The notes: generated by a model not told the origin, from the letters alone. A stretch of DNA of 64,000 bases from Agriotes lineatus (GCA_940337035.1 OW679202.1:44347763-44411762), one strand, 5' to 3'. Positions 23,481 through 33,459 are shown, counted from the first letter of the stretch. Translations and numbers: made by a program.

Positions 23481-26400
23481 TTAGGGAGAGAAGGGGCGGA
23501 GTTGGTCTGCGTGAATTTTGAGGGCCTGTTGTCCTCTTTGGACCCTATAGATGCTTGGGCCAAGTTGGTCCAAGATTTGGTGGGGTCCACTCCATTTTGG
23601 TTGGAACCCTGCATGGATCCCGGCGATGGCGTCTGAGAGAGGGTGATTTTTCACCATGACCCACTGCTGGGGTTGAAACGTGGGGTTGTCGGCGTCCGGT
23701 GCTTCTTGGCGCTGGTCGATGGCTCGGTTTCGGATGCCTGTGTCCCGTGCTCCTCGGTTGTGGGTCCGTGGTTCGTGGGGCGTTTCGGGCAGCAGCGTGG
23801 GGTGTCGGAACCTCCATTCCCCGGGGCGGTCTAATTCCTTTCCGAACATGGCGTATGCTGGGGAACACCCTAGGGCGGTGTTATGGCGATTCCGTAAGTT
23901 AAATAGGGTCGCGGGAAGATGCTTGTCCCACTCGCGATGGTTTCCTCCTTGTAGGTGCAGGCGGAGCCCCTTTTTTATTTCTTGATTCCTTCGCTCCGTT
24001 GGGTTGGCTCGGGGGTGATAGATGGCGGTCGTCCATGGCTGGATATCCCACTCCTGGCAGGCTCTCATCCATTGTTCACTGATGAACTGACGCCCGTTAT
24101 CGGTCAGCATGGCGCTCGGGTACCCAAAGCGGGGAAAGACTTCATTTCGCAAGGTGCGGATGATGATGGGGGCGGTGGCTTTGGCTAAAGCGAAGGCTTC
24201 AGTCCACCGGGTGAAGAGGTCGGTTATTACCAGGATGAACTTCTTCCCGGTGGCTGACGAGGGGTAGGGCCCCATGAGGTCGAGCGCAATCGTGTCCCAC
24301 GCTCGGTTGGGTTGGTGAGGCCTCAGGGTGGCTTTGGCTTGGTGGCGGCCCTTCTTGCATCTCAAGCAGAGCAGGCATTGGCGGACGTAGTTCCGGACAT
24401 CTTCTCGTAAACGCGTCCAATGAAAATGTGAGCGGATGGCTCGTGTTGTTTCGGCGATGCCGGGATGTCCAGCTAAGTCTTGATCATGGTATTGGTAAAT
24501 GACCCTGGGTCGGCTTCTCTCCGGGACAAACAGTCTTGGGCCTTGATCCGTCTGGTGGTAAAGCAACCCATCCTCTATTCGATAATTCTCCTGGACGGCT
24601 ACGAGATCCGGGGTTGGGTCCTCGACGAAGTAGCTTTGGTGCCATGAGTTGACTAAATCTTGACAGTAATTATCCTGCCTTTGGTCCTGTGCAATGGTCT
24701 CCCATAACGTTTCTTCGACTGCGTCCAGCAGGCTTAGGGATGGCTTGCCTGGTGGCTCCGTGACGGTAGCACGGCTGCTTGCCCGTTGATACCTCGGTGA
24801 GTCCTCACCGTGTGGTGTTTGGCTGCTGGCCGCCTGATTTCCTGTAGCGGGTTCCTGGAACCTGGGAAATCCTTTCTTAGCGGGTTGGCTGGCCGTTACA
24901 CGTTTTTGGGCGAAGCGCTTGTTGTGAATGGGAGGTAGCAGTACTGTCGGGTCATCCCACACTGCTTCGGCCGGCTGTCCAGTCGGCTGTCGAGATAGCG
25001 CGTCCGGCAACTCGTTGTGCTTTCCGGGGCAATGCTCGATTGTGAAGTGGAACTCCTGTAGCAGGAGAGCCCAACGCGTGAGTTTAGCTCGCTGGTCCTT
25101 CAAGGTGTTGAGCCAGGTGAGGGCGCGGTTATCGGTCCGGAGGGTGAACTGCCTGCCTTCTAAGTAGGGCCGATATTTTTTTATCGCCCATACGGCGGCT
25201 AGGCACTCTTGTTCGTTGGAGTGATAACGTTGTTCGGCTGGCAGGAACCTGGTGCTGGCGTAGGAGATGACGTCTCGACCTCCATCGGGACGTTCCTGGT
25301 AGAGCACGGCGGCGATGCCAAATTTGCTGGCGTCTGTTTGTAAAATGAAGGGGCGAGAAGCATCGGGTCGGGCTAACTTCAGCGGTGTCTGAAACAATTG
25401 TTTCACTTGGTGAAATGCTTGCTGAACGTCTGGGGTCCAAGTCCAGCGCTTTTTAGTGCTTAGTAGGTCGGTGAGAGGGGCCGCAACGTCGGCGAATCGG
25501 GGAATGTACTCGCGTAGCCAATTGCATATGCCTAGGAACTGTCGTAACCCCTTTCGGTTAGTAGGGGGCGGGGCGTTGATGACCTGCTGCACGTGACCTG
25601 GTTGAGGTTCGTTTCCCTCTGGGCCAACGATATGCCCTAGGTAGTGCAGTGTGGATTTCCCGAAGTGGCATTTTTCTGGCGAGCATATGAGCCCATGTTC
25701 CTGTAGTCGTTCGAATACCTTTCGGAGGTGTTGAAGGTGCTGCTCCCATGACTCCGAGTAAATGATGATGTCATCTAAATACACGAGGCAGAATTTGTGG
25801 AGGTACCCTACCAGTACTTCCCGGGCCATCAGCCTCTGAAAGGTCATTGGTGCCGTCTTGAGCCCGAATGGTATGACTCGAAACTGATAGGCTGCGCCAT
25901 CCGGAGTCGTGAACGCGGTGTAGGGTTTGGCTTGGGGGTGTAAACTTATCTGCCAGTACCCCGACTTTAAGTCAAGTGAGGAGAAGATGCTCGCTGAACC
26001 TAGATCTTTGATGGTTTCGTGGATCAAGGGTAGTACCGCCGGCTCATTGATGGTGGCTTCGTTTAGCCTACGAAAGTCCAAGCAGAACCGGGGTGTAGAA
26101 TCCTTTTTCTCCACGATGACGATTGGCGAGTTATGTGGTGACTGGCTAGGCTCGATGAAACCGCGTGCCAGCATCTCTTCTACTTGCTCGGCGATGATCT
26201 TCTTTTTTGTTTCGGAATATCGGTAATTTGGGCTGCGTATAGGGGCATCGGTTTTCACATGAATCTCGTGCTGCAGGGTGCGCGTAGGTGGCGCCGAGGG
26301 CCTCCAAATTTCGGGGAAGTCTTCTAGTAGCTGATAGAGGTTGTGTTCCTGCTCGCGAGGGAAGTCATGCTTCAACTGGGGAAGTTCCATCGGGTCATTC

Positions 26401-26963
26401 GCTGGACGCGGGTCGTGTTGCTCGACCAGGCAATGAGTGGTTTCTCGGGTCCTCATGCCGTGGTGTATGCAACGCCGTGCGAAATCAAAGGTAGCCTCGT
26501 GTTCCGTAAGCCACGGTAGTCCGAGAATGATGTCCTCCCTTAATTCCTCTGCTATGATGCACTGTATGACGTAGTTATTTCTACCGATCTGCATTTCCAA
26601 GCTTGTTTCTCCTCGTAGGGTCAGGGTTGCCTGTTCTTTGGCCATTTTGGCCGTTCTTTGTGCGTAGCTACCCGTCTCAGGATGCTGCACTAGCTTGGCG
26701 CTAATGAAATTATGCGTGGCTGCTGAATCTATCAGGGCACGCATCTCCCGCTGTGGTGATCCGAGGTTCACCATGATATACGGGAGGTTGTGGCAGTTGG
26801 CCGTACTTATCGTGGAGCATTGGGTTGGGCCCTGGGCGGTGCTTCGGCCTCGATGTGCCCGGGCCTCCGCCAGTTTTCCGGCGGTGGTAGTTGTCTTGCT
26901 TCGGGGGCGTTTACGGGAGCTTCTCCTGTTGCCTGTGGTGCTGGCCGGTGGCGTCGTGGGCAA
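23481..26963 (-). CDS. pol: Gypsy-type pol: protease, RT, RNase H, integrase
   Basis: 1160 codons without a stop. Protease active site is LIDSAATHNF (D79-S80-A81), DSA instead of the usual DT/SG. RT: PHNSPIVIVEKKD, LDFRRLN, SSLDLKSGYWQI, FGLKTAP and VYLDDIIIY (catalytic D397/D398). RNase H: D544, E584, D611 and D654. Integrase: HHCC zinc finger H826, H833, C863, C866, then D895, D955, E990. The C-terminal PKWSGPHQI resembles the GPY/F-type module. The frame opens just after a stop and has no ATG (first codon TTG), and it overlaps gag by 157 bases in the -1 frame, so it is probably made as Gag-Pol by frameshifting. All catalytic residues except the altered protease triad are present. Confidence 0.93.
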   Translation of the reverse strand: MPTTPPASTTGNRRSSRKRPRSKTTTTAGKLAEARAHRGRSTAQGPTQCSTISTANCHNLPYIMVNLGSPQREMRALIDSAATHNFISAKLVQHPETGSYAQRTAKMAKEQATLTLRGETSLEMQIGRNNYVIQCIIAEELREDIILGLPWLTEHEATFDFARRCIHHGMRTRETTHCLVEQHDPRPANDPMELPQLKHDFPREQEHNLYQLLEDFPEIWRPSAPPTRTLQHEIHVKTDAPIRSPNYRYSETKKKIIAEQVEEMLARGFIEPSQSPHNSPIVIVEKKDSTPRFCLDFRRLNEATINEPAVLPLIHETIKDLGSASIFSSLDLKSGYWQISLHPQAKPYTAFTTPDGAAYQFRVIPFGLKTAPMTFQRLMAREVLVGYLHKFCLVYLDDIIIYSESWEQHLQHLRKVFERLQEHGLICSPEKCHFGKSTLHYLGHIVGPEGNEPQPGHVQQVINAPPPTNRKGLRQFLGICNWLREYIPRFADVAAPLTDLLSTKKRWTWTPDVQQAFHQVKQLFQTPLKLARPDASRPFILQTDASKFGIAAVLYQERPDGGRDVISYASTRFLPAEQRYHSNEQECLAAVWAIKKYRPYLEGRQFTLRTDNRALTWLNTLKDQRAKLTRWALLLQEFHFTIEHCPGKHNELPDALSRQPTGQPAEAVWDDPTVLLPPIHNKRFAQKRVTASQPAKKGFPRFQEPATGNQAASSQTPHGEDSPRYQRASSRATVTEPPGKPSLSLLDAVEETLWETIAQDQRQDNYCQDLVNSWHQSYFVEDPTPDLVAVQENYRIEDGLLYHQTDQGPRLFVPERSRPRVIYQYHDQDLAGHPGIAETTRAIRSHFHWTRLREDVRNYVRQCLLCLRCKKGRHQAKATLRPHQPNRAWDTIALDLMGPYPSSATGKKFILVITDLFTRWTEAFALAKATAPIIIRTLRNEVFPRFGYPSAMLTDNGRQFISEQWMRACQEWDIQPWTTAIYHPRANPTERRNQEIKKGLRLHLQGGNHREWDKHLPATLFNLRNRHNTALGCSPAYAMFGKELDRPGEWRFRHPTLLPETPHEPRTHNRGARDTGIRNRAIDQRQEAPDADNPTFQPQQWVMVKNHPLSDAIAGIHAGFQPKWSGPHQILDQLGPSIYRVQRGQQALKIHADQLRPFSP

Positions 26964-27928
26964 TCCTTATTGAAGTGGCGTCCTGGGCAAAAATAGCAGC
27001 GGGGTAGATTTGGCTCGGCTGGCTCTCGTGGGCGTGTCTCGCGGTTTGGCGTTGGTGCGCGGTCGTCCATGTCTTTCTCAATTGCAGCCACCTTGTCCAA
27101 TAGTTCCTCAATTGTTTCCGGCACTGCGACACGTAGGTAAGGCCGAAGGGCCGGTTTTAACAGTTCTATCATTACGGGAATGCTGGCTCCCACTGACTGT
27201 TCGTTGTCCAATCGGCGTATCAGTTGTATCTTCCGAAGAAGAAAGAGTTCGCCATTTTCTTTCAGTCCCTGTTTTTGCCCGTAGAGCTGTGTTTTCAAGG
27301 AGGCTCGTACATCTGCGCTATCGAATTTCTTTAACAGCCTTTCTTCAAATTCATTCCAGGAGAGCGGGAGTGAAGCGTATGGTTTCCACCATTGGCTAGC
27401 CTTCCCCTGGAGACAGTTTGTGGCTACTTTCATTAGTTCTGTTGTAGTACATCCGCTTTGCGCATGGTAGCGGGCGCACTCTGCGATGAACTCTTGGGGG
27501 TGGTCTAACTCCTCGCCCTTAAATGTTGGTGGGAGATCGACTTTTTTGGGCACAGCCATTCGTCCCAAAAGTGCCTGGAATTGTTCGTCCGTTAATGTGA
27601 TCGTTGGTGCTGCTGGAGCTTGTTCTGGGCGCCACTGGGTGTTTTCTACCACTCCCAGAAGTGGTGCTGGTTGATTGGTTCCTGCTGCTGTAGCTGCTAG
27701 GTTCGCAAGGTGGTGTGCCATTTGCTGTTGGTTGTCTTCGTTGACTTCCTGTCGCACTGGGCTGGGACTTGGAGGCGGTGTCCTTTGTCCACACGGAAAT
27801 GAGGGTGCGCTGTCTTCTATTATTTCCGAACTGTTCAGACTTCCTCCTTGTCGCGGTGTCCGCTGAGGTTCTTCGTTGATCCTTGGCGGAGTTGTGTCCA
27901 TGTTTCCCTTCCTTCTTGACTTCACCAT
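26807..27928 (-). CDS. gag: Gypsy-type gag: capsid and zinc-knuckle protein
   Basis: 373 aa from the ATG at 27928, 62 bases after the 5' LTR; the frame is open further up but only from a TTG at the LTR edge. It would form the particle shell and package RNA. A Pro-rich start is followed by a retrotransposon-gag domain (PPTFKGEELDHPQEFI, LQGKASQWW, WNEFEERLLKKF), a helical segment (MIELLKPALRPYL, IEELLDKVAAIEKD), then a basic region with one zinc knuckle, CYFCPGRHFNKDC (C311, C314, H318, C323). The knuckle spacing is CX2CX3HX4C, one residue shorter than the common CX2CX4HX4C. The end overlaps pol. Confidence 0.9.
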   Translation of the reverse strand: MVKSRRKGNMDTTPPRINEEPQRTPRQGGSLNSSEIIEDSAPSFPCGQRTPPPSPSPVRQEVNEDNQQQMAHHLANLAATAAGTNQPAPLLGVVENTQWRPEQAPAAPTITLTDEQFQALLGRMAVPKKVDLPPTFKGEELDHPQEFIAECARYHAQSGCTTTELMKVATNCLQGKASQWWKPYASLPLSWNEFEERLLKKFDSADVRASLKTQLYGQKQGLKENGELFLLRKIQLIRRLDNEQSVGASIPVMIELLKPALRPYLRVAVPETIEELLDKVAAIEKDMDDRAPTPNRETRPREPAEPNLPRCYFCPGRHFNKDCPRRHRPAPQATGEAPVNAPEARQLPPPENWRRPGHIEAEAPPRAQPNAPR

Positions 27929-27967
27929 TGTAGTGGGCGTGGCTTCCCTCTGGTGTCCACCACAGGT

Positions 27968-27990
27968 TTGCCCCACGTTCCGGGCGACAA
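27968..27990 (-). other. Candidate primer binding site
   Basis: The - strand just inside the 5' LTR reads TTGTCGCCCGGAACGTGG. It has the character of a tRNA-primed site but starts TTG, not TGG. I could not assign the tRNA. Confidence 0.4.
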
Positions 27991-30513
27991 TTAACAAGCC
28001 TACGTCTATGCTCAGCGGTAGGGTTACTGCAATGGCGTCGGCGTAAGAAGGGGTGGTTGGGCGTTACCCTCAGCTAGACACTGGATTTGATTGGAACAAA
28101 GTTTATTATATTTACACATACAAATAAGCTTATAACTAGGTAACATTTATATACAGAAAAAGAAAAGAAAATGGCGGATTGGCATCCGCGATTGGAAGCG
28201 GGTGTGGTCCTTCGGAGGCGGGGCCGGCGGCTTCCTCCTGCGGTTGCAGCGGCGGCGGTGGCGACTGGCGACGGGGCGGCGAGCTGAGAGCAGCGGCGGC
28301 GGCAACGTCGGCGGCAGTGCGGATCTCCTTGGCGGAGGCGGCGGCTGGCGGCTTCCTTCGACGGTTGCAGCGGCGGCGGTGGCGACTGGCGACGGGGCGG
28401 CGGGCTGTGAGCAGCGGCGGCGGCAACGTCGGCGGCAGTGCGGATCTCCTGGGCGGAGGCGGCGGCTGGCGGCTTCCTTCTGCGGTGGCAGCGGTGGCGG
28501 TGGCGACTGGCGACGGGGCGGCGGGCTGTGAGCAGCGGCGGCGGCAACGTCGGCGGCAGTGCGGATCTCCTTGGCGGAGGCGGCGGCTGGCGGCTTCCTT
28601 CTGCGGTTGCAGCGGCGGCGGTGGCGACTGGCGACGGGGCGGCGGGCTGTGAGCAGCGGCGGCGGCAACGTCGGCGGCAGTGCGGATCTCCTGGGCGGAG
28701 GCGGCGGCTGGCGAAAGTGGCTTTCCAAAGACGGCAGGCAGCAGAGTCCAATGCGTAGGATTGGCTCTAAGTCCACGAGGGTGATAGGCTCTGGAGAGGC
28801 TGCTGGTAGTCCTGGAAGCTGAAGTGGCGGCTGGTGGACTCTCCTTGGCTGAGTCGGCGATGGAAGGCTGAATGGTTCCTGGTAGCGAAAGTGGCTCGAA
28901 CTCCAAGTCCCACGAAGGCGGCAGACAGCTAAGTCCAGTGAAACGGCTGTTGGTCCTGGAGCTGACGTGGCTGCTGGTAGTCCTGGAAGCTGAAGTGGCT
29001 GCTGGTAGTCCTGGAAGCTGAAGTGGCGGCTGGTGGACTCTCCTTGGCTGAGTCGGCGATGGAAGGCTGAATGGTTCCTGGTAGCGAAAGTGGCTCGAAC
29101 TCCAAGTCCCACGAAGGCGGCAGACAGCTAAGTCCAGTGAAACGGCTGTTGGTCCTGGAGCTGAAGTGGCTGCTGGTAGTCCTGGAAGCTGAAGTGGCGG
29201 CTGGTGGACTCTCCTTGGCTGAGTCGGCGATGGAAGGCTGAATGGTTCCTGGTAGCGAAAGTGGCTCGAACTCCAAGTCCCACGAAGGCGGCAGACAGCT
29301 AAGTCCAGTGAAACGGCTGTTGGTCCTGGAGCTGAAGTGGCTGCTGGTAGTCCTGGAAGCTGAAGTGGCTCGAATCCCAAGTCCCACGAAGACGGCAGAC
29401 AGCTAAGTCCAGTAAAATGGATCGGCTCTAAGTCCACGAATATGCGGCAGACAGCTAAGTCCAGTAGATGAAACGGCTGGTGGTCCTGGAGCTGAAGTGG
29501 CTGCTGGTAGTCCTGGAAGCTGAAGTGGCTGCTGGTGGACTCTCCTTGGCTGAGTGATTTCTTACTGCCAGCGTCTGACTATTTAAAGGAGCCAGTCCTT
29601 TGTCCAACGCGATCTCGACGCTCATTGGTCGAAGTAGAAGGGATGTTTTGCCCGATTTCGATATATTTTGAAATTATAGCATTTAATTGAGCGGCGTGAT
29701 CAATTATCGACTTGGTTTGAGTCGCAATCAATAGTTGATGAAATGCCGATTCTAACGACACCCAATTTGCTATGTTTTGAGTAAAAATTAGCTCAACTTG
29801 GAATTTTTAATGCAATGTTCCGCGTAAAGCTTAATTAAGTATTATCCTTATGGCGTGTGTTAAAAAGTTTATTATGCTTTGATCGGTTGCGCGCTATTTT
29901 TATAAGATTTTTGAGACCAATTTCGCTTTTCTGGGACGCTTCCTTCCGTTAATTAAAATTTAATTTGTAATCTGCATCTTTGCCCGCTGTACTCGGTCGT
30001 GGCCCCTGATTTCTTCGTTACAATATGCCTTTCCTCGGGCCGCTGAACTCTCGGCCGCTCTCCCGGGCGCGTGTTTGGCTGCCTGATGGAAAAATTGCTT
30101 TTTCTCCACCTGTATATGTGCTAGCGCTCTGTGGTTTGTTTTAATAGGTAGCGGTTAATTTTTCCTATCTTCTGGTATCCTTTATGTGTGATTAAAACAG
30201 AGCGCACTCTGTTTTAAGGGCGTTTTAGTGAAAAAATTCTTAATTTAATCTGCAAACATTCGTGAGGCGTATTTCGCTGGCTGTCACCTTTCTTGGCCGG
30301 CCGGCTCCAATAAAGTTTATGGTTGCAATCTTGCTGCACTTTAGAAATTCGTTGTAAGGACACTTATTTTTATGATTTTAGGGATTTGAAAGATACTTCT
30401 GCGTAGGATCGCGGCGGTTTGTTAAACAGATGTAATATTCTTTGTTCTTCGGGCGCCTTTCGGGCGGCGTACGTTTCCTTTGTTTTTATTCGATCTGTTT
30501 AACGGTTCATATC
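27991..30513 (-). repeat. 5' LTR (2523 bp)
   Basis: Near-identical partner of 20916-23438 (offset 7075). Differences seen are t/a at 23309/30384 and c/g at 23380/30455. It contains the same TATA-like box, tandem arrays (28215-28715 and 28775-29545) and AATAAA. Confidence 0.92.
29580..29587 (-). promoter_or_regulatory. TATA-like box of the 5' LTR
   Basis: TTTAAATA on the - strand, in the only part of the LTR with this character just upstream of the GC-rich arrays. If used, transcription would start about 30 bp further at around 29550 and run through both tandem arrays. The start site is inferred. Confidence 0.45.
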
Positions 30514-31944
30514 ACACTATCCTGGTCTACACACTTGGAAGAACTAAAAACCAAATGTAAAACTAAACTTGGAATACTTAAAACTTTATCTAATTACGAA
30601 TGGGGGGCAGATATGCAAACATTGCTTATGATCTATAGAACATTAATCCGTTCACAGCTAGATTATGGATCAATAATATATTCTTCAGCAAAATCGCATC
30701 GACTAAAATCGCTCGAAGCAATCCATAATACTGCTATAAGAATAGCTACAGGTGCTTTCATAACTAGCCCTGTAGCAAAAGTCCTTTGCAACGCTAACGA
30801 ACCCACCTTAAGACAACGAAGAGAAATACTGTCAATAAATTTCGCCGCCTCAATATCATCTTTCCCACAAAATCCTGTCTATCATGCAATTTTCAAAAAT
30901 TACTTTCATTCAACGTACGACCAGAAACCTAAATTATCGAAACCATTCCACTACAGACTCCAACAAATACTATTGAAACTTAATCTGCAATTCCCTCCAA
31001 CAATGCCAAAGTTTTTCTCAAATATACCTCCTTGGACGCATTCTATTCCTCACGTCACATTAGATCTCTTATCCTCCTCTACAAACGAAACATGCCCTGA
31101 AATCGTGCGTAATAATTTTAAAGAGCTTTGCCAAAAATTCCCAATCCCCCACTATACCTATATATACACCGACGCATCAAAAAGTGACAACGGGGTAGGA
31201 GCAGCTTTTGTGACTGGCCACACACATATTCAAGTTCGAATGTGCAAGTACAACAGCATCTTTACAGCTGAAACGATGGCTATTTTGAAAGCACTAGAAT
31301 GGATTCAAGAACAACCAGACGGTAAATACGTTTTATGTTCCGATTCAAAAAGTGCCTTAGAAGCTATCCAAAATGTATACTCAAAAGAACCATTAGTGCA
31401 GCAAATACAGAAGTTGGTTACTACCAGCATCGTTCAGTCGGGGAAGGTTGTGGAGTTCTTGTGGGTTCCGTCACATGCTGGAATCGTCGGTAACGAGCAG
31501 GCCGATGAGTGCGCGAGGGAGGCTGTATTGTCCGAGGATGCTGCGTACTTCAGCCGGGCTGCAGATTACGACGTAAAGAAATACCTCAAAAGATGTATGA
31601 CTGACAACATCCGAAATCAGTGGACATCTCTTAATGGAATCGGTATACCCAACAGCTACAACATAATATGTCAAGCCAACTGCAGACGTCATCAAGTAAT
31701 ACTCACGAGACTTATAATTGGACATACTCGGCTTAGTCACTCATACCTCCTGGAAAAAACCGAACGCCCTTACTGTGATTCTTGTGATACTTCGTTAACC
31801 GTTGATCATATTCTTCTCCAGTGTAAAGAATTTGAAGACATTAGAAGACAGTGTCAAATCCCGCCATCTACCGAGGAAGCACTTGGAAATCCTGCATCTA
31901 TTATACAGTTTTTCGAAAGAACAAAGAAGATTGGTCTGTTATAA
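30514..31944 (+). CDS. Non-LTR ORF2, 3' part: RNase H and C-terminal tail
   Basis: Continues ORF2 in the same frame after the second acac. The open frame extends left into the LTR, but that part is not native. It encodes the post-RT region (STHLEELKTKCKTKLGIL, YRTLIRSQLDYGS) and an RNase HI domain: YIYTDASKSD (Asp at 31171), AETMAIL (Glu 31270), CSDSKSAL (Asp 31342) and VPSHAGIVGNEQADECA. A C-terminal Cys/His cluster (CDSC, VDHILLQC) follows, as in related elements. RNase H removes the RNA template. All catalytic residues are present. Stop at 31942-31944. With 18581-20915 the total is 1254 codons including stop. Confidence 0.9.
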   Translation, partial: TLSWSTHLEELKTKCKTKLGILKTLSNYEWGADMQTLLMIYRTLIRSQLDYGSIIYSSAKSHRLKSLEAIHNTAIRIATGAFITSPVAKVLCNANEPTLRQRREILSINFAASISSFPQNPVYHAIFKNYFHSTYDQKPKLSKPFHYRLQQILLKLNLQFPPTMPKFFSNIPPWTHSIPHVTLDLLSSSTNETCPEIVRNNFKELCQKFPIPHYTYIYTDASKSDNGVGAAFVTGHTHIQVRMCKYNSIFTAETMAILKALEWIQEQPDGKYVLCSDSKSALEAIQNVYSKEPLVQQIQKLVTTSIVQSGKVVEFLWVPSHAGIVGNEQADECAREAVLSEDAAYFSRAADYDVKKYLKRCMTDNIRNQWTSLNGIGIPNSYNIICQANCRRHQVILTRLIIGHTRLSHSYLLEKTERPYCDSCDTSLTVDHILLQCKEFEDIRRQCQIPPSTEEALGNPASIIQFFERTKKIGLL

Positions 31945-32047
31945 TATACTCTTAATATAGTATCTACTTTTAATGTAATCAAATTGCAAATTAGTGCTAA
32001 TGACCACATGCAGTCGAAGCACTTTAATTAAATTAAAAAAAAAAAAA
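31945..32047 (+). other. 3' UTR and A tail of the non-LTR element
   Basis: A short AT-rich UTR ends aattaaattaa followed by 13 A (32035-32047). Confidence 0.8.
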
Positions 32048-32055
32048 CTTTCGTA
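32045..32055. other. 3' target site duplication of the non-LTR element
   Basis: aaactttcgta matches 17168-17178. The first three A also belong to the tail, so 8 bp (ctttcgta) are diagnostic. Confidence 0.65.
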
Positions 32056-32199
32056 AAATATTTTATCGCAAAAATCATCCACCCTTAATACACAATTTAT
32101 TACCGAGTAAATAACGCGTTTGTCAAACTGAGAACAAGGATGACATTGTAATCAATGAGGTTATAACTGGTAAAGATAATTCAATAATTTTATCGAGTT

Positions 32200-32900
32200 G
32201 GATGGACATGGAAACAAGTATTACTAACGTAAAGCTAGAAGAAATCTCAGAAAGTGAAATAAAAGAAATCTAAGCAATACTGACATAAATGAAAAACAAT
32301 TATTGCATCCGAGATGATTACATAACTGCCAAAGTGTTGAAAATGGGAGGACGTGCATTGATAGAAGCTGTCAAATTACTATTAAACGAATATCAACATT
32401 TTAAATGCCTTGATAAACACAATCAAACTGCCGAAATCATAAGAATTATACTCGGAGAACGCTATTTGGAAAATTATGGTACATCTTAGAAAATAAAGAT
32501 ATACTGATTGCTTGAAAACCGGACCTTTGGTTTATACATTTTGGCGGTGTTAACTTATGGTACCAAAATGTTGACGTTAATAGTGGTGCTGCAAAATTGC
32601 AAACAGCACAGTGGACAACAGAGAGCAACGCTGATAGTAAACCTTAGAGGTAGGATCAGAAACTCAGAAATAACATGACATTCGAAGGTTATAGAGCAAA
32701 TTGTTAAATCAAATTGGAGCTGAGTTCCGTTAGAAATTGGTGTAACAGTGATACAAGAAGCATTGATAGGCCTCAGAAAATATGATTGGACGATATAAAC
32801 GAAGTTGCAAAAAGACAATGGTACCGGAAATTTGGAAGTACATCGAAGAGGCATATGTTCAGCCATATACAGAAAATGGCTGAGAAGACAAAAATATCTT
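32200..32900 (+). pseudogene. Non-LTR ORF2 relic, RT start and C-terminus
   Basis: MKNNYCIRDDYITAKVLKMG (about 32289-32350) and TAEIIRIILGERYLENYG match the start of an RT domain (MKNNKSPG..GI.AE.LK.GG; WN.AEIILLFKKGD..NL.NYRP). After a deletion of most of RT, further reading gives LAVLTYGTKMLTL, LRGRIRNSEI and DDINEVAKRQWYR, which is the usual C-terminal tail. Stops and frameshifts show decay. Confidence 0.65.
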
Positions 32901-33089
32901 TGAACTGCATCAGCAGCATGACCATCACATTCACTATCTATATAGTGCCTAAGCATGTTCTTCCACTGAATATTCTTTTTTTCTCTGAGAGCACCTACCC
33001 TTTAGGGATGATGGCAACACAGTAGCCCATATTATTTTGTTGGTTGCTGTACGGAAAAAACTAGTGTAGTAGTTCACTGCCATACATTT

Positions 33090-33450
33090 CTAAGTCAAGA
33101 AGTATGACTGTCGCTTATAGTGCATTTCAAGTATGTAATTTTGTTGGCTCTTTTCAGAGAATCATTGTCTATTACGAATTGACTGCTGTTATGTTCTTTG
33201 CTTATGATTATTTCGTCTTCTGCTTCTTCTATTTTTATTTGGAATTTTTTAGAAATATGATCGTCAATAAAAACAGTTGCTCTTCTTTATTTACAGAAAC
33301 ACCGGGAGTCATCGATGTTTGCTTTCTCAAGTTTTCCGTGAAAAGACCTGGTATTTGTATTAAAACTTCACTACTGAAAAGCGCCTCCCTCGTCCCGAAT
33401 CCATTTCCGAAGGCGAACTGTATATCAACGATATTGTTTGTGTATTTGTG
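33090..33450 (-). pseudogene. Non-LTR RT fragments
   Basis: On - I read VDIQFAFGNGFGTREALFSS (about 33355-33435), a form of the RT motif QFGFR.GLGTREALF, followed at lower coordinates by FQIKIEEAEDEIII and LKRANKITYLKC, the post-RT LERV..FKYLG motif. The catalytic block between them is missing. Confidence 0.6.
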
Positions 33451-33459
33451 TGTGGATGA

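Larger units (their letters stand above)
20916..30513 (-). mobile_element. Ty3/Gypsy-type LTR retrotransposon, complete
   Basis: 9598 bp: 5' LTR 27991-30513, leader, gag, pol, purine tract, 3' LTR 20916-23438, all read on the - strand. Flanked by acac at 20912-20915 and 30514-30517; removing element plus one acac leaves ORF2 in frame. The LTR edge is uncertain by 1 bp at 30513/30514 because both LTRs are followed by a; the alternative gives a TG start with a 3-bp repeat. I found only two differences between the LTRs (23309/30384 and 23380/30455), so it is recent. Integrase following RNase H marks Gypsy order. Very long LTRs recall the beetle Woot and fly Osvaldo/Ulysses group; that placement is a guess. 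No env-like ORF. Confidence 0.93.
17179..32047 (+). mobile_element. I-clade-like non-LTR retrotransposon, interrupted
   Basis: A nearly complete element of about 5.27 kb once the 9602-bp LTR insertion (with one target repeat) is discounted. Order: 5' UTR of about 140 bp, ORF1 (zinc knuckle), ORF2 (endonuclease, RT, RNase H, Cys/His tail), short 3' UTR and a 13-base A tail at 32035-32047. RNase H downstream of RT together with a single-knuckle ORF1 points to the I group rather than Jockey. Long intact frames suggest a young copy that could have been competent before the LTR element landed in it. Confidence 0.85.

Noticed and set aside
23367..26973. Many plus-strand frames across the pol and gag region
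   Set aside because: Antisense shadows of the GC-rich gag and pol genes; none has family motifs.
30442..30513. Start of a 500-codon frame at 30442 as the start of an RNase H gene
   Set aside because: The first 24 codons are LTR sequence; the real protein is the 3' part of ORF2 beginning at the target repeat.
20916..30513. An env-like third gene making the LTR element an errantivirus
   Set aside because: The pol stop is about 27 bases from the polypurine tract, leaving no room for env.
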